A stretch of 64,000 nt of DNA from Ktedonobacteria bacterium (GCA_027459705.1 DAIDHM010000118.1:22597-86596), one strand, 5' to 3'; counted from the stretch's first letter, positions 1 to 8,674 are shown. A program made the numbers and translations. The notes: generated by a model from the letters alone, not told the origin.

Positions 1-604
1 ATGGAGTTGAGGTCGAAGATATTCCTGGGCCACTGCCAAGGCCAGCAGTAGTGACATGCCAGAGGCCAGTTACCACCAATACACCGATGAGGACGACAAG
101 CAATGCCGCCGCTACTGTTGGATAGGTGCGCCGTGCATTGGGGCGCGCAGTTTTTTCCACGGTCGTACTCCTGTTCCGCACATGACCACCTGGGTCAGTT
201 CTCACCGGAGACCAGGCGCCAGAGGGACGATCCATGACGTGCCGTCTCTCGCCTGGTATCCATGCTGCAACAGGAACATCTGGCGTGGACAAAAACGGAC
301 TGGTATCTTCGTCAACAAAGTTGCTTTCGTGCAGCCTTGCCAACACCGCATCCGCTAGCGAAGGCGTTGGCTCATCAGCGGCCCCGGGTGACTCAGCCAA
401 CGACCGCATCAGCGCGCGGATGCGCAAGATCGTCGCGTACTCCCGCTGGCAAGCTGCACAGGATGCCAGATGGCTCTCCACGGCAACACGCGCCGCCGCC
501 TCCATAGGTGCACGCGCATCGCCATACGTATAGTCGGTGAGCAGATCGCGCACCTGTTGGTGATCCAACTCGCTCATATGGTGGGTTTCATCGCGATCAC
601 TCAT
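1..604 (-). CDS. Anti-sigma factor with zinc-finger-like motif, 3' end outside window
   Basis: Open from an ATG at 604 to the window edge, about 201 codons read. The N-terminus (MSDRDETHHMSELDHQQVR) is followed by a short helical domain with H-x3-C-x2-C (ESHLASCAAC), the zf-HC2 signature of ECF anti-sigma factors. Near the visible end a hydrophobic stretch (TVAAALLVVLIGVLVVTGLW) is a single membrane segment, so the protein should hold its sigma factor at the membrane. Its ATG overlaps the stop of the upstream sigma gene (ATGA), implying translational coupling and equimolar synthesis. The extracytoplasmic sensor part lies outside the window. Function is assigned from motif plus context. Confidence 0.8.
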   Translation of the reverse strand, partial: MSDRDETHHMSELDHQQVRDLLTDYTYGDARAPMEAAARVAVESHLASCAACQREYATILRIRALMRSLAESPGAADEPTPSLADAVLARLHESNFVDEDTSPFLSTPDVPVAAWIPGERRHVMDRPSGAWSPVRTDPGGHVRNRSTTVEKTARPNARRTYPTVAAALLVVLIGVLVVTGLWHVTTAGLGSGPGISSTSTP

Positions 605-1194
605 GACCGCACCTCCGTATCCAGCGCCAGATAGGCAGCACGCAACGCGACAAGTCCACGCGCCACGCGTTTGCGCACCGCCTCGCCCGTCAATCCTAAG
701 CGAGTGGCTATCTCACCATAGCGTTCGCCCGCCACGAAATGGAGGACGAGGCAAGCCGCGTCGTCATCACTGAGACTCTCCAACGCCTGGCGTAACAAGA
801 TGCGTGCGACTACCTGATCCTCCAGGCCAATGCCGGGGGTGGGGAATGGCACCCTCACCGCGTCCCATGACATTGCCTCGGTATGATGCTGACGGATCAG
901 CGATAGGGCGCGATTGGTGGCGATGCGGTACAGCCAGGGGGCCAGCGGTGATGCTGTCGGCGTTTCGGGAGGCTGCCAGCGCGGTAGGGCGCGATAGGCC
1001 GCGACGAATGTCTCCTGTGTCAGGTCCCGTGCCAACTCATGATCGCCCAGCATCTGGGTCAGATAGGCGATCAATCGCTGCTCATAGAGTTGCACCAACA
1101 TCCTGAACGCTGCTTGATCCCCATGGATGGCATGGTGAATAGCGTCCATCTCGCGGCTATACTCATCTTCTTCAGGCGGCCTCTTCCAGGGCAT
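601..1194 (-). CDS. RNA polymerase ECF sigma-70 factor
   Basis: 197 aa, normal ECF size. Region 2 occupies about residues 25-100 (DLTQETFVAAYRALPRW, then the -10 recognition helix ending APWLYRIATNRALSLIRQ). Region 4 at about 130-185 has the helix-turn-helix GERYGEIATRLGLTGEAVRKR. A strong GAAGGAG Shine-Dalgarno lies 8 nt before the ATG. It is co-transcribed with the anti-sigma gene through an ATGA overlap, so it is probably released on an envelope signal and autoregulated, although no clear ECF promoter was identified upstream. ECF subgroup not determined. Confidence 0.93.
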   Translation of the reverse strand: MPWKRPPEEDEYSREMDAIHHAIHGDQAAFRMLVQLYEQRLIAYLTQMLGDHELARDLTQETFVAAYRALPRWQPPETPTASPLAPWLYRIATNRALSLIRQHHTEAMSWDAVRVPFPTPGIGLEDQVVARILLRQALESLSDDDAACLVLHFVAGERYGEIATRLGLTGEAVRKRVARGLVALRAAYLALDTEVRS

Positions 1195-1510
1195 GCGCGC
1201 TTCTCCTTCACATCGACTTCCGCCTGGCTATCCTGGCGGGTTCGCCTGAGCATAGGGGGGAGTCGCAAGAGTTCCGATACTGCAATGCATCCCGTTCTGT
1301 ACAACGTTGCGCCGCTGCAAAAGCGGACAAGGCAATGAAGGGTAGTGCTGTGACGTCAGATGTGTCGGTACTGGGAGTGCCGACGATGTGATACAACATC
1401 CAGGGGGATGCGCCGCCATGCCTGGGCGTGGCACTACATGCCACTGGCAACGGACGCCTGGCGGGGTGGGGCATCGCTCGCAGGACGAATAAACATGAGG
1501 TAACTTGCAG
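1195..1510. other. Divergent intergenic region upstream of sigma factor and purH
   Basis: No convincing gene. On the + strand it holds a perfect 9-bp hairpin at 1364-1384 (GTCGGTACT-GGG-AGTGCCGAC, one G-U pair), directly followed by a weaker GATGT/ACATC hairpin containing a TGATACAAC box that could be an extended -10 for purH. No purine-riboswitch core was recognised. The purH Shine-Dalgarno (GAGG, 1497-1500) lies at its right end. Confidence 0.5.
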
Positions 1511-3121
1511 ATGCGCGCACTCATCAGCGTCAACGATAAGTCCGGGATTGTGCCCTTCGCTCGGGGATTAGTCGACCTCGGATGGGAGATTATTTCCACC
1601 GGCAATACAGCTGCTGTGCTGCGTGCGGCGCAGATCCCTGTCATGGAAGTGTCCGTTGTGACGGGTGCGCCAGAGATGTTGGATGGTCGTGTCAAGACGC
1701 TACACCCCGCAATTCATGGCGCGATCCTGGCGCGACGCGATGTGCCGTCGCATATGGCGCAACTGGCTGAGCAGGGTATGACGCCGATCGACCTGGTCGC
1801 GGTCAATCTCTACGATTTCGCCGGAACAGTCGCCCGTGCTGATGTGCGCTTCGAGGATGCGATCGAGCAGATCGATATCGGGGGTGTGGCGCTGTTGCGG
1901 GCCGCTGCCAAGAATAATCAATTCGTCATCACCATCACGCAACCTGAAGCATATCCGGCGATTCTGGAGCAGTTGCGGTCTGGCGCGACGATCGACCTGG
2001 CGGGACGAAGGCGGCTGGCGGCTGCGGCTTTCGCGCACACCGCAACCTATGATGCGCTGATCGCCCAGTACCTTGGTGGGGATGAATCAGAACGGTGGCC
2101 CGAAGATCTGGCGCTACCGTTACGCCGCCAGGCAGTCCTGCGTTATGGAGAGAATCCTCACCAGCGCGCGGCTTTTTATCGCTTGCGCACGCCGGGCGAA
2201 GACCACCGCGCGACGATCGCCGCGGCCGAGACGCTGCACGGCAAAGAACTCAGCTATAATAATCTGATGGATCTTGATGCCGCACTTGGGGTCGTCCGTG
2301 ATTTCACCACGCCGACCGTCGCGATCATCAAACATGCCGCGCCCTGTGGAGTGGCGACCCATCCCGACCTGGAGACCGCCTTCCGTCGCGCTCTGGCGGG
2401 CGATCCGATCTCGGCTTTCGGCGGGATCATAGCGTTGAATCGGCCCGTCGATCTGGCGACGGCACAGGCGATTCGCGAGGGCCACTATGACGCGATCATT
2501 GCTCCAGACTATGCCGACGATGCATTGCTATTGCTCGAAAAACGCAAGAACCTGATCCTCGTCGCCACCCACCAGCCCATTGCACCTGACGCGCGCGCCA
2601 ACTCCATGGCGATGCTGGATGCGCGCCGACTCAGCGGTGGGATCCTGCTCCAAACGCCCGATCTGATGTCCCCGGCGGTTGGCGCCGGACTGGAGGCGGA
2701 CTCGCTCCTGACAGCAGATTCCCCGGCTCCTGAGCTGGGTCGCCGTGTCGTCACGCAACGCGCGCCAGATGAAGGGGAAGTAGCGGATCTGATCTTTGCC
2801 TGGCACGTCGTCAAACATGTCAAATCCAATGCGATCGTCCTGGCAACGGACAACGCGACGGTCGGCCTGTGTGGTGGACAGCCGAATCGGGTGGATAGCA
2901 TCCGTGTGGCGGCAATGCGGGCCGGCGAACGGTCCCGGGGATCCGTACTGGCATCGGATGCCTTCCTGCCATTTGGCGATAATATCGACGTAGCGGTGGC
3001 GGCGGGGGTCCGCGCCATCATTCAACCGGGAGGATCGATCCGCGATGCGGAGGTGATTGCTGCCGCCGATGCCGCGGGCATCGCCATGGTCTTCACGGGT
3101 TACCGTACATTTCGTCACTGA
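1511..3121 (+). CDS. purH: Bifunctional AICAR formyltransferase / IMP cyclohydrolase
   Basis: Catalyses the last two steps of IMP synthesis: formyl transfer from 10-formyl-THF to AICAR, then ring closure. The N-terminal MGS-like cyclohydrolase domain starts at once (MRALISVNDKSGIVPFARGL) and has the DGRVKTLHP motif. The C-terminal AICARFT domain has RYGENPHQRAAFY, the lysine-histidine motif as KHAAPCG (commonly KHANPCG) and the ending QPGGSIRDAEVI. About 536 aa, slightly long for the family because of a non-conserved stretch near residues 385-420. An in-frame TTG at 1505 is an alternative start; the ATG at 1511 is 10 nt from the GAGG site and matches family N-termini. It stands alone, not in a pur operon. 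Confidence 0.97.
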   Translation: MRALISVNDKSGIVPFARGLVDLGWEIISTGNTAAVLRAAQIPVMEVSVVTGAPEMLDGRVKTLHPAIHGAILARRDVPSHMAQLAEQGMTPIDLVAVNLYDFAGTVARADVRFEDAIEQIDIGGVALLRAAAKNNQFVITITQPEAYPAILEQLRSGATIDLAGRRRLAAAAFAHTATYDALIAQYLGGDESERWPEDLALPLRRQAVLRYGENPHQRAAFYRLRTPGEDHRATIAAAETLHGKELSYNNLMDLDAALGVVRDFTTPTVAIIKHAAPCGVATHPDLETAFRRALAGDPISAFGGIIALNRPVDLATAQAIREGHYDAIIAPDYADDALLLLEKRKNLILVATHQPIAPDARANSMAMLDARRLSGGILLQTPDLMSPAVGAGLEADSLLTADSPAPELGRRVVTQRAPDEGEVADLIFAWHVVKHVKSNAIVLATDNATVGLCGGQPNRVDSIRVAAMRAGERSRGSVLASDAFLPFGDNIDVAVAAGVRAIIQPGGSIRDAEVIAAADAAGIAMVFTGYRTFRH

Positions 3122-3137
3122 AGGCAAAATTTTGCCT
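3122..3137. repeat. 16-bp perfect palindrome after purH
   Basis: AGGCAAAATTTTGCCT begins immediately after the purH stop. It has no loop spacer and no following T-run, so it is a poor intrinsic terminator; it could be a protein-binding site or a weak transcript end. Confidence 0.4.
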
Positions 3138-3288
3138 GAACCCTACTTCATGGATGGGCACTTGTGTCGATAAGTGAGAATGACGCGAGGATGCGTAGCG
3201 TGGTCCATCGTGCCTCAACCTTCTCCCAGGGGCAACCGCGCCTTATGATCTTCCGCAACACGACAGATCTATAGATGGAACGAGGTCC

Positions 3289-4335
3289 ATGATGCAGCAC
3301 ACCCATTCCTCATCTGCGGCGATCATGCAAGACTGGCAACATTGGCGCGCTATCCAGAAGTACATCGGACTGACGAGCGCGGATATCGATCTCATCTACC
3401 GTTCGCGCCAGGTCATCCTTAGCAAACGCGATCCCATCATCCACCAATATCATGAGGCGATGTTCGCGGAACCGAGCTTGCGGGTGATCGCGACAAGGGA
3501 ATCGAATCGCGCCCGCCTCGTACAGGCCGCGAATGGCTATCTGGAGTCTTTGACCCTTCCCAACATTGATGATGCATATATCGCGGGCCGTGTCCACATC
3601 GGCCAGACGCATGTCCGCGTCAAACTCTCCCAGGAGTGGGTCCATTCAGCGGCGATCGTACTCTTCAATGCCATCGCCGCAAATTTGCCGGTTGAGAGTG
3701 ATATGCGTCTGTTCCAGGCGATCTTGAAGCGTATCATGTTTGACAACATTTTCATCGTGGGGGCCTATGTGCAGGGCCTTATGAGCGTCAACGCCGAATA
3801 TCGACAGCGCATGGAGAACTGGGAGAAAGAGATCGGCCAGCATGTCGAGCGTATCACCCAGATCGCCGGACAACAAGACGCTGCTTCGACACATCTCACG
3901 GCGTCCCAGCAGGCGATCGTCGGCGCCATGCGACCATTGCAGACGAGCTTGAGCGGCATCCAGCAGATCTCGTCTTTCATCATGGAAGTCTCGGAGCAGT
4001 CGAACTTATTGGGGCTGAACGCCGCCATCGAAGCGGCACGCGCGGGCGAAAGCGGCCGCGGATTTTCCGTGGTCGCGGAGGAGATCCGCAAATTGGCCCA
4101 ACGCTCGCGTGAATCAACCAAACAGATCACCGATGCGATCGAGACGATTGCTCGTCAATCGCGCAGTGTTGATGGCCACATTCAGGAAGGACTGGCGATT
4201 GCAGAAGAAGTCGCCGCGACCGCCGCCGAATTGCATGAGCTCATGCGCAAATTGGAAGACGCGTTCACGAACAATGATGCCCCTGACACCGGATCGGCAG
4301 CAGTCCACACGCAAACTCGACATCAGGTCGCCTGA
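3289..4335 (+). CDS. Soluble globin-coupled sensor with methyl-accepting signalling domain (HemAT-like)
   Basis: 348 aa. The N-terminal 160 residues form a protoglobin/globin-coupled-sensor domain; HIGQTHVR supplies the probable proximal haem histidine (H108 from the first ATG). After a short linker, residues about 205-325 form an MCP signalling hairpin with the tip region [34 protein letters not shown]. No membrane segment is visible, so it should be a cytoplasmic oxygen or redox sensor. It is much shorter than most chemoreceptors, with a short hairpin and no CheR docking tail. No che or flagellar gene is near, so the output may be a kinase other than flagellar CheA. Two adjacent ATGs are possible starts. 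Confidence 0.88.
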   Translation: MMQHTHSSSAAIMQDWQHWRAIQKYIGLTSADIDLIYRSRQVILSKRDPIIHQYHEAMFAEPSLRVIATRESNRARLVQAANGYLESLTLPNIDDAYIAGRVHIGQTHVRVKLSQEWVHSAAIVLFNAIAANLPVESDMRLFQAILKRIMFDNIFIVGAYVQGLMSVNAEYRQRMENWEKEIGQHVERITQIAGQQDAASTHLTASQQAIVGAMRPLQTSLSGIQQISSFIMEVSEQSNLLGLNAAIEAARAGESGRGFSVVAEEIRKLAQRSRESTKQITDAIETIARQSRSVDGHIQEGLAIAEEVAATAAELHELMRKLEDAFTNNDAPDTGSAAVHTQTRHQVA

Positions 4336-4406
4336 GAACGGCCGCGCACCTACCTGTAGGGGAAGGTACCGGTCCGCCTTTTCTCTCCTCTCTTTGCCGC
4401 CTGGAA

Positions 4407-4415
4407 TGATACAAT
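4407..4415 (+). promoter_or_regulatory. Extended -10 promoter for the M24 peptidase gene
   Basis: TGATACAAT fits the extended -10 form (TGn + TACAAT). No good -35 is seen at 17 bp. It lies about 80 nt before the proposed start, so the 18-bp repeats at 4430-4465 fall within the 5' untranslated leader. Confidence 0.5.
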
Positions 4416-4429
4416 GGCAATACGCCCAT

Positions 4430-4465
4430 GGCACCGGACCTTCCGGCGGCACCGGACCTTCCGGC
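4430..4465 (+). repeat. Two exact tandem copies of an 18-bp dyad next to the Shine-Dalgarno
   Basis: GGCACCGGACCTTCCGGC occurs twice without a gap (4430-4447, 4448-4465). Each copy contains CCGGA-CCT-TCCGG, a 5-bp hairpin. The Shine-Dalgarno AAAGGAG follows 9 nt later. A very similar pair precedes the alaS Shine-Dalgarno on the other strand at 7552-7587. Confidence 0.75.
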
Positions 4466-4493
4466 AGAATCGGCAAAGGAGTGGATACGACAC

Positions 4494-5678
4494 ATGTCCA
4501 CACATCGATCGTCCGCAGTTCAGACGCGACTGGCACAACTGCGCGCCAGCATGCATGCCAATCATCTGGATGCCCTGCTCATCACTGCACCAGAGAATCG
4601 CCAATATTTCACTGGCTTCGCCACCCTGGACCATGAAGCTGGTAGTGTTCTGATCACCGCTGATCAGGTGGTGTTGCTCACGGATCAACGATACAGCGAA
4701 CAGGCTCGCGAAGAGGTTGAGGATATACAGGTCAGTGATCGTCGCGACACGCTGGGTGCCCTTGTCCTCGATTCGCTCAAGCAGTTTGGTTGGGAATCAC
4801 ACAAGGGCACGGCAAAGCCAACATTGGGCATTGAGTCCGATCATCTGACAGTCGCGCAATATGAGGAACTGCGTAAGAAAGGCACACGCTACTTTCGTTT
4901 GCGCGGCGTGGCCGGGATGGGCTTACAGCAACGCGCAGTCAAAGATAGCCATGAGATTGCACTGACACAGCGCGCTACGGAGATTACCGAGCAGACGTTT
5001 ATGCATTTGCTCGAATATCTCCGCCAGCCAGATCTCACCGAGGCACAGGTCGCCGCGGAGATTATCGCCACATTCCTGCGACTGGGGGCAGACATGCCCG
5101 CCTTCAGCTCAATCGTCGCCGCCGGGCCGAATGGCGCGCGCCCCCATGCAGTTCCGGGTGATCGCAAACTCCTGCCCGGCCAGCCGATCGTCATTGATAT
5201 GGGGGCCCGCTATCAGGGCTATTGTGCGGATATGACTCGCACGGTCTTCATCGACGAAGTGCCTCCCATCTGGGCGGAACGCTACAATCAGGTGCTGGCA
5301 GCGCAGGAAGCCTGTGAACGCGGACTCCACGCTGGCATCACGGGCCGCGACGCCGATGCCCTGACGCGCAACGTCTTGCAAGCCGCTGGCATGGCGGAAT
5401 ATTTCACCCATAGCACAGGCCATGGTACGGGTCTGCAGATCCACGAACTGCCCAATCTCTCCGTACGTGCGACTGAGGCGACCCTCCCTGTCGGTGCAAT
5501 CGTCACGATTGAGCCAGGGGTCTACTTCCCTGGCGAGGGTGGCATTCGCATTGAGGATGCCGCGGTCATCACGCAGACTGGCTGCGACGTGCTGACACAC
5601 GCCCCGAAAGATCTCGACAGCATGATCGTGCGGCGTCAGCCGCAACGTCATACACCAGTAGCGGCAAAACAACGGTAG
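4494..5678 (+). CDS. M24 family Xaa-Pro aminopeptidase/dipeptidase
   Basis: About 394 aa. The N-terminal third is a creatinase-N/prolidase-N domain (LLITAPENRQYFTGF). The C-terminal pita-bread domain carries the dinuclear-metal ligands: IDMGARYQGYCADMTRT (two Asp), HSTGHGTGLQIHE (His), TIEPGVYFPGEGGIRIED (two Glu). It removes N-terminal residues preceding proline, or splits X-Pro dipeptides, in the cytoplasm. An upstream in-frame ATG at 4428 would translate the tandem repeats as low-complexity sequence and lacks a Shine-Dalgarno; the ATG at 4494, 12 nt after AAAGGAG, is preferred. PepP and PepQ types cannot be told apart here. Confidence 0.92.
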   Translation: MSTHRSSAVQTRLAQLRASMHANHLDALLITAPENRQYFTGFATLDHEAGSVLITADQVVLLTDQRYSEQAREEVEDIQVSDRRDTLGALVLDSLKQFGWESHKGTAKPTLGIESDHLTVAQYEELRKKGTRYFRLRGVAGMGLQQRAVKDSHEIALTQRATEITEQTFMHLLEYLRQPDLTEAQVAAEIIATFLRLGADMPAFSSIVAAGPNGARPHAVPGDRKLLPGQPIVIDMGARYQGYCADMTRTVFIDEVPPIWAERYNQVLAAQEACERGLHAGITGRDADALTRNVLQAAGMAEYFTHSTGHGTGLQIHELPNLSVRATEATLPVGAIVTIEPGVYFPGEGGIRIEDAAVITQTGCDVLTHAPKDLDSMIVRRQPQRHTPVAAKQR

Positions 5679-5747
5679 TTTCGCGATCAGATCGTCCCTC
5701 ACCCCAGGCGGTTGAATAAGTTCTCCGTCCGGGGTGAGGGATGTTGG

Positions 5748-7532
5748 TTATTCTGCCACAAGGTCAGCACGGATGCGCTGCACACCCTGACCAATATTCT
5801 CGGCCTTGAGGATGCGGAAAGTTCCCATGCCGCGCGTATGGCTCACATGCGGGCCGCCGCAGACCTCGCGCGAGTAATCGCCAATTCGGTACACTTTGAC
5901 GGTTTCGGGATAGCGTTCGCCGAAGAAGGCCAGCGCGCCACCTGCCAGGGCTTCTTGCAATGGCATCATCGCCATATCCACCTCCAGATCGCGGGCGATC
6001 TACGCATTGATGCGATCCTCCACCGCGCGGATCTCCGTGGGCGTCAGCTTCTTTGGATGCGAGAAATCGAAGCGCAAGCGTTCTGGCGTGATGTTGCTGC
6101 CCATCTGGTGGACATGGTCACCCAACACATCACGTAATGCCTGCTGCAACAGGTGGGTCGCCGTATGGAGTTGGGTTGTCCGCTCGCTATGGTCCGCCAG
6201 ACCACCTTTGAATTTCTCCTGATTGGCAGCGCGCGAGAGTTCGCGGTGGTGACGGAAATGCTCTTCATAGCCCGCCATATCCGCTACCAGGCCACGTTCG
6301 CGCGCCAGTTCCGCCGTAAGAGTCGAGGGAAATCCATAGGTATCGAAGAGGCGGAAGACTATCTCGCCAGACAAGGTCCCGCCGGAGGTCAACACCGGAT
6401 CACTCGTGATCCTGTCGAATTCACGGAGTCCACGCGTCAATGTCTGGCCGAAGCGCTCCTCTTCGCGGCCGATCTCCGTGAGGATCATCTCGACCTGGTC
6501 GGCGATCTCCCGATAAGCCTGGTGGTAGCGCTCGATGATAGTCTGGGCTATCTGGGCGGTGAAAGGAGAGGGCATCCCGAGTTCATGCCCCGCCAGGATC
6601 GCGCGTCGGATAAGGCGACGACAGATATAACCTCGCTCGACATTGCTGGGGATGACCCGATCAGCGATCATAAAGACCGCCGCGCGCAGATGGTCGGCGA
6701 TGATGCGCTCGCGTCGCATGACGCGATCCGGGGCGAGGTCGGCGCGCTGACCGGCGCTGAGTTCACGGATCGCCGCCATCGTCCGATGATAGAGGTCCGT
6801 CGCATAGACATCGGTGCCCCCCAGCATTGCCAGGATGCGCTCTAAGCCCAGGCCCACATCGATGTTGCGCTGGCGCAAGGGTTCGAATGTGCCCTCGGCG
6901 GTCTTGTTATATGTCATAAAGACGTTATTGCCGATCTCGACAAATGCACCGCAGTCGCACCCAGGGCCACAATCTGGACCACACATCGGTTTGCCAGTCG
7001 CGTAGAACAGCTCAGAGTCAGGACCGCACGGGCCAGTCTGGCCCGCCGGTCCCCACCAGTTGTCATGTTTGGGGAGCGGACGGATGCGTTCAGCGGGAAT
7101 GCCGAGAGCGCGCCAGACAGCGATGGCTTCCTCATCGCGCGGTGCATCAGCATCGCCCGCGAAGACGCTCACCCAGATGCGATCGCGCGCCAACCCAAGC
7201 ACATCGGTGAACCATTCGAGCGTCCAGCGCAGTGAATCCTGTTTCCAGTAATCACCCAGCGACCAGAAGCCGAGCATTTCAAAGAATGTTCCGTGCGAGG
7301 CGTCACCGACCTCCTCGATGTCATCGGTGCGCAGGCACTTCTGTGCGTTCGTCAAACGTTTGCCGAGCGGATGAGGTTCACCCAGCAGGTAGGGGACGAG
7401 TGGGTGCATCCCCGCGGTAGTGAAGAGCACGGTCGGGTCATTCTCTGGCACGAGAGGTGCCGAGGGAATTATGGCGTGGCCGCGTTCTGCAAAAAATGAT
7501 AAGAATGACTGGCGGAGTTGATCACCATTCAT
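5748..7532 (-). pseudogene. alaS: Alanine--tRNA ligase, short form, interrupted by one in-frame amber codon
   Basis: Charges tRNA-Ala. Reading from the ATG at 7532 (GGAG 8 nt upstream) the frame encodes the class II catalytic domain (PSAPLVPENDPTVLFTTAGM, TNAQKCLRTDDIEEVGDASH, GLGLERILAMLGG) and the start of the editing domain (HTATHLLQQALRDVLGDHVHQ), then meets TAG at 6000-6002. The same frame continues for 83 residues (IARDLEVDMAMMPLQ to RADLVAE), including the Zn-binding CGGPHVSH motif. Ignoring the amber codon gives 594 residues, the size of short-form AlaS that lack the DHHA1/C-Ala domain. The amber codon stands where homologues read roughly VN-x-x-IR-x-DL; a Gln codon CAG is one C-to-T change away. 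Options: sequencing error, recent inactivating mutation with another alaS elsewhere, or amber suppression. The intact T-box leader argues for recent function. Confidence 0.82.
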
Positions 7533-7551
7533 CAACAAAACTCCTTCTCCG

Positions 7552-7587
7552 ACCGGAAAGCCCAGTTCCGCCGGAGGGTCCGGTTCC
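7552..7587 (-). repeat. Two tandem 18-bp CCGGA-type repeats upstream of the alaS Shine-Dalgarno
   Basis: On the minus strand the units are GGAACCGGACCCTCCGGC (7587-7570) and GGAACTGGGCTTTCCGGT (7569-7552). They match the pair at 4430-4465 in unit length, copy number and position just before the Shine-Dalgarno (here GAGAAGGAG). The first unit retains the CCGGA/TCCGG dyad; the second is degenerate. Confidence 0.65.
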
Positions 7588-7635
7588 GGTCGCAAGTAAC
7601 CGTGTCGCTCCACGTCCACTGAAAACGTGAAGCAT

Positions 7636-7668
7636 AAAAAAATCCCTCAGCCACTGTCTGGCTGAGGG
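7636..7668 (-). terminator. Intrinsic terminator of the alaS T-box leader
   Basis: On the minus strand CCCTCAGCC-(7 nt)-GGCTGAGGG forms a 9-bp stem at 7668-7644, followed within one base by a seven-T tract (7642-7636). It lies just downstream of the T-box sequence, the standard arrangement for transcription attenuation; its 5' arm would be sequestered in the antiterminator. Confidence 0.9.
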
Positions 7669-7935
7669 CGAGTAGAACTCGCGGTACCACCTCATTTGAC
7701 GCGGAAGATTTTCCACGCCATCTCCTTCTCCATCATCCAGTGTCTGGCACATATAGTCTCCATAACCGGATAAGAGAGAGGCTCAGATATCGGTGAGCCG
7801 CCGGGAAGACCTCCAGGGTGGCCCGCGCCGCGCCGTCTACATCGAGCTTCCACCCTCTCTCGATTCGCTATCGTCGACGCCGCGCTTCATCCCCTTCACA
7901 GGTTCTATGTTATCTGGCTGAGTTGAATGACATCT
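7636..7935 (-). promoter_or_regulatory. T-box riboswitch leader of alaS
   Basis: The minus strand carries the T-box core AATGAGGTGGTACCGCGAG (7695-7677, consensus AGGGTGGNACCGCG), followed by the terminator at 7636-7668. Upstream, GAGAGAGG (complement of 7854-7861) and CCTCTCTC (complement of 7774-7781) pair perfectly as the Stem I base, enclosing about 70 nt. A GCT triplet at 7798-7796 on the 3' side of Stem I is a candidate alanine specifier codon, but the specifier loop was not resolved. Uncharged tRNA-Ala should favour antitermination and raise alaS expression. Confidence 0.9.
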
Positions 7936-7941
7936 AACGTT

Positions 7942-7950
7942 AGTATAGCA
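7942..7950 (-). promoter_or_regulatory. Extended -10 promoter for the alaS leader
   Basis: Minus-strand TGCTATACT (complement of 7942-7950) is an extended -10. No close -35 match at 17 bp. It would start the T-box transcript near 7935. Confidence 0.55.
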
Positions 7951-8167
7951 CATAGCAAATAGTAGACCCGGCAAACAGAGAACACATCCAGCCAGTCCTC
8001 TGTCCCCTGGCCACGATTCGCGAACGAAGGCAACTTCATTACCTCAGTCCGCCTGGCCTTTTGGCCAGGTTCAGCCAGAGTAGGTCATTCGTCACTTCCA
8101 TTCTTGATTATTCTTGTTTATACTTGGAGCAGAAATCAATAAACTCAAGAACCTGGGAGATTTGATC

Positions 8168-8623
8168 ATGACAAATTCGCAACCGGTCGATCGAGAGGCG
8201 TTGCGGCGTGAGATTCAAGCGGCGATCGCTGCGGGGCGCGAACTGGATCCGGCGATGGATACCCACCTGGCGGATTCAGCCCTTGATCGCTACGAGCAAG
8301 AGCACAAGACTCCTGCGCGCGCCCCAATCGTCGACAGATCCGGGAGTTCCAATGGCGAGATCTTCGCGCGCGTTATCACGACGATCGCTGGTGCGGGGAT
8401 CTTCATCACGATCTTGGTCTTGCATCCCGAATATTGGTGGGTGATCTTTTTCCTCGGTCCCATGCTCGGTGGCTGGTGGGGTCGTGGTGGGCGCCGCTGG
8501 CACCATGCAGACGACGCTGACTATGCCTCGCGTCAACAATTGCGCGAAACGCGCCGTCGGTTGAAGATTCAGGCGCTCGAATCGGAGATCCAGCGCTTGA
8601 AGTCTGGTCAAGAAGAAGTGTAA
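8168..8623 (+). CDS. Small membrane protein with C-terminal coiled coil, function unknown
   Basis: 151 aa from the ATG at 8168, 7 nt after GGGAGA; an upstream in-frame ATG at 8114 has no Shine-Dalgarno. The N-terminal 55 residues are charged and helical (DREALRREIQAAIAAGREL). Two closely spaced hydrophobic segments follow (VITTIAGAGIFITILVL and WWVIFFLGPMLGGWWG). The C-terminal 40 residues (LRETRRRLKIQALESEIQRL) predict a coiled coil. No family recognised. A TATACT box at 8119-8124 may be its -10. Confidence 0.7.
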   Translation: MTNSQPVDREALRREIQAAIAAGRELDPAMDTHLADSALDRYEQEHKTPARAPIVDRSGSSNGEIFARVITTIAGAGIFITILVLHPEYWWVIFFLGPMLGGWWGRGGRRWHHADDADYASRQQLRETRRRLKIQALESEIQRLKSGQEEV

Positions 8624-8628
8624 AGCCA

Positions 8629-8654
8629 CGGCCAGGAAGCATGCTCCCTGGCCG
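8629..8654. terminator. Hairpin between convergent genes
   Basis: CGGCCAGG ... CCTGGCCG (8 bp), with a self-complementary AGCATGCT in the loop, right after the stop at 8621-8623. There is no T-tract on either strand, so termination is plausible but unproven. Confidence 0.45.
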
Positions 8655-8674
8655 CGGCAGTGGCGCTGAAGTGG

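Noticed and set aside
56..533. Plus-strand small frames at the left edge
   Set aside because: They are antisense to the partial anti-sigma gene, which has a zinc-finger motif and a membrane segment.
4428..4493. N-terminal extension MAPDLPAAPDLPAES for the M24 peptidase
   Set aside because: It translates the tandem repeat, has no Shine-Dalgarno, and the ATG at 4494 does.
5712..6137. Plus-strand open frames across the alaS 3' region
   Set aside because: Antisense to conserved alaS codons and without homology or ribosome-binding sites.
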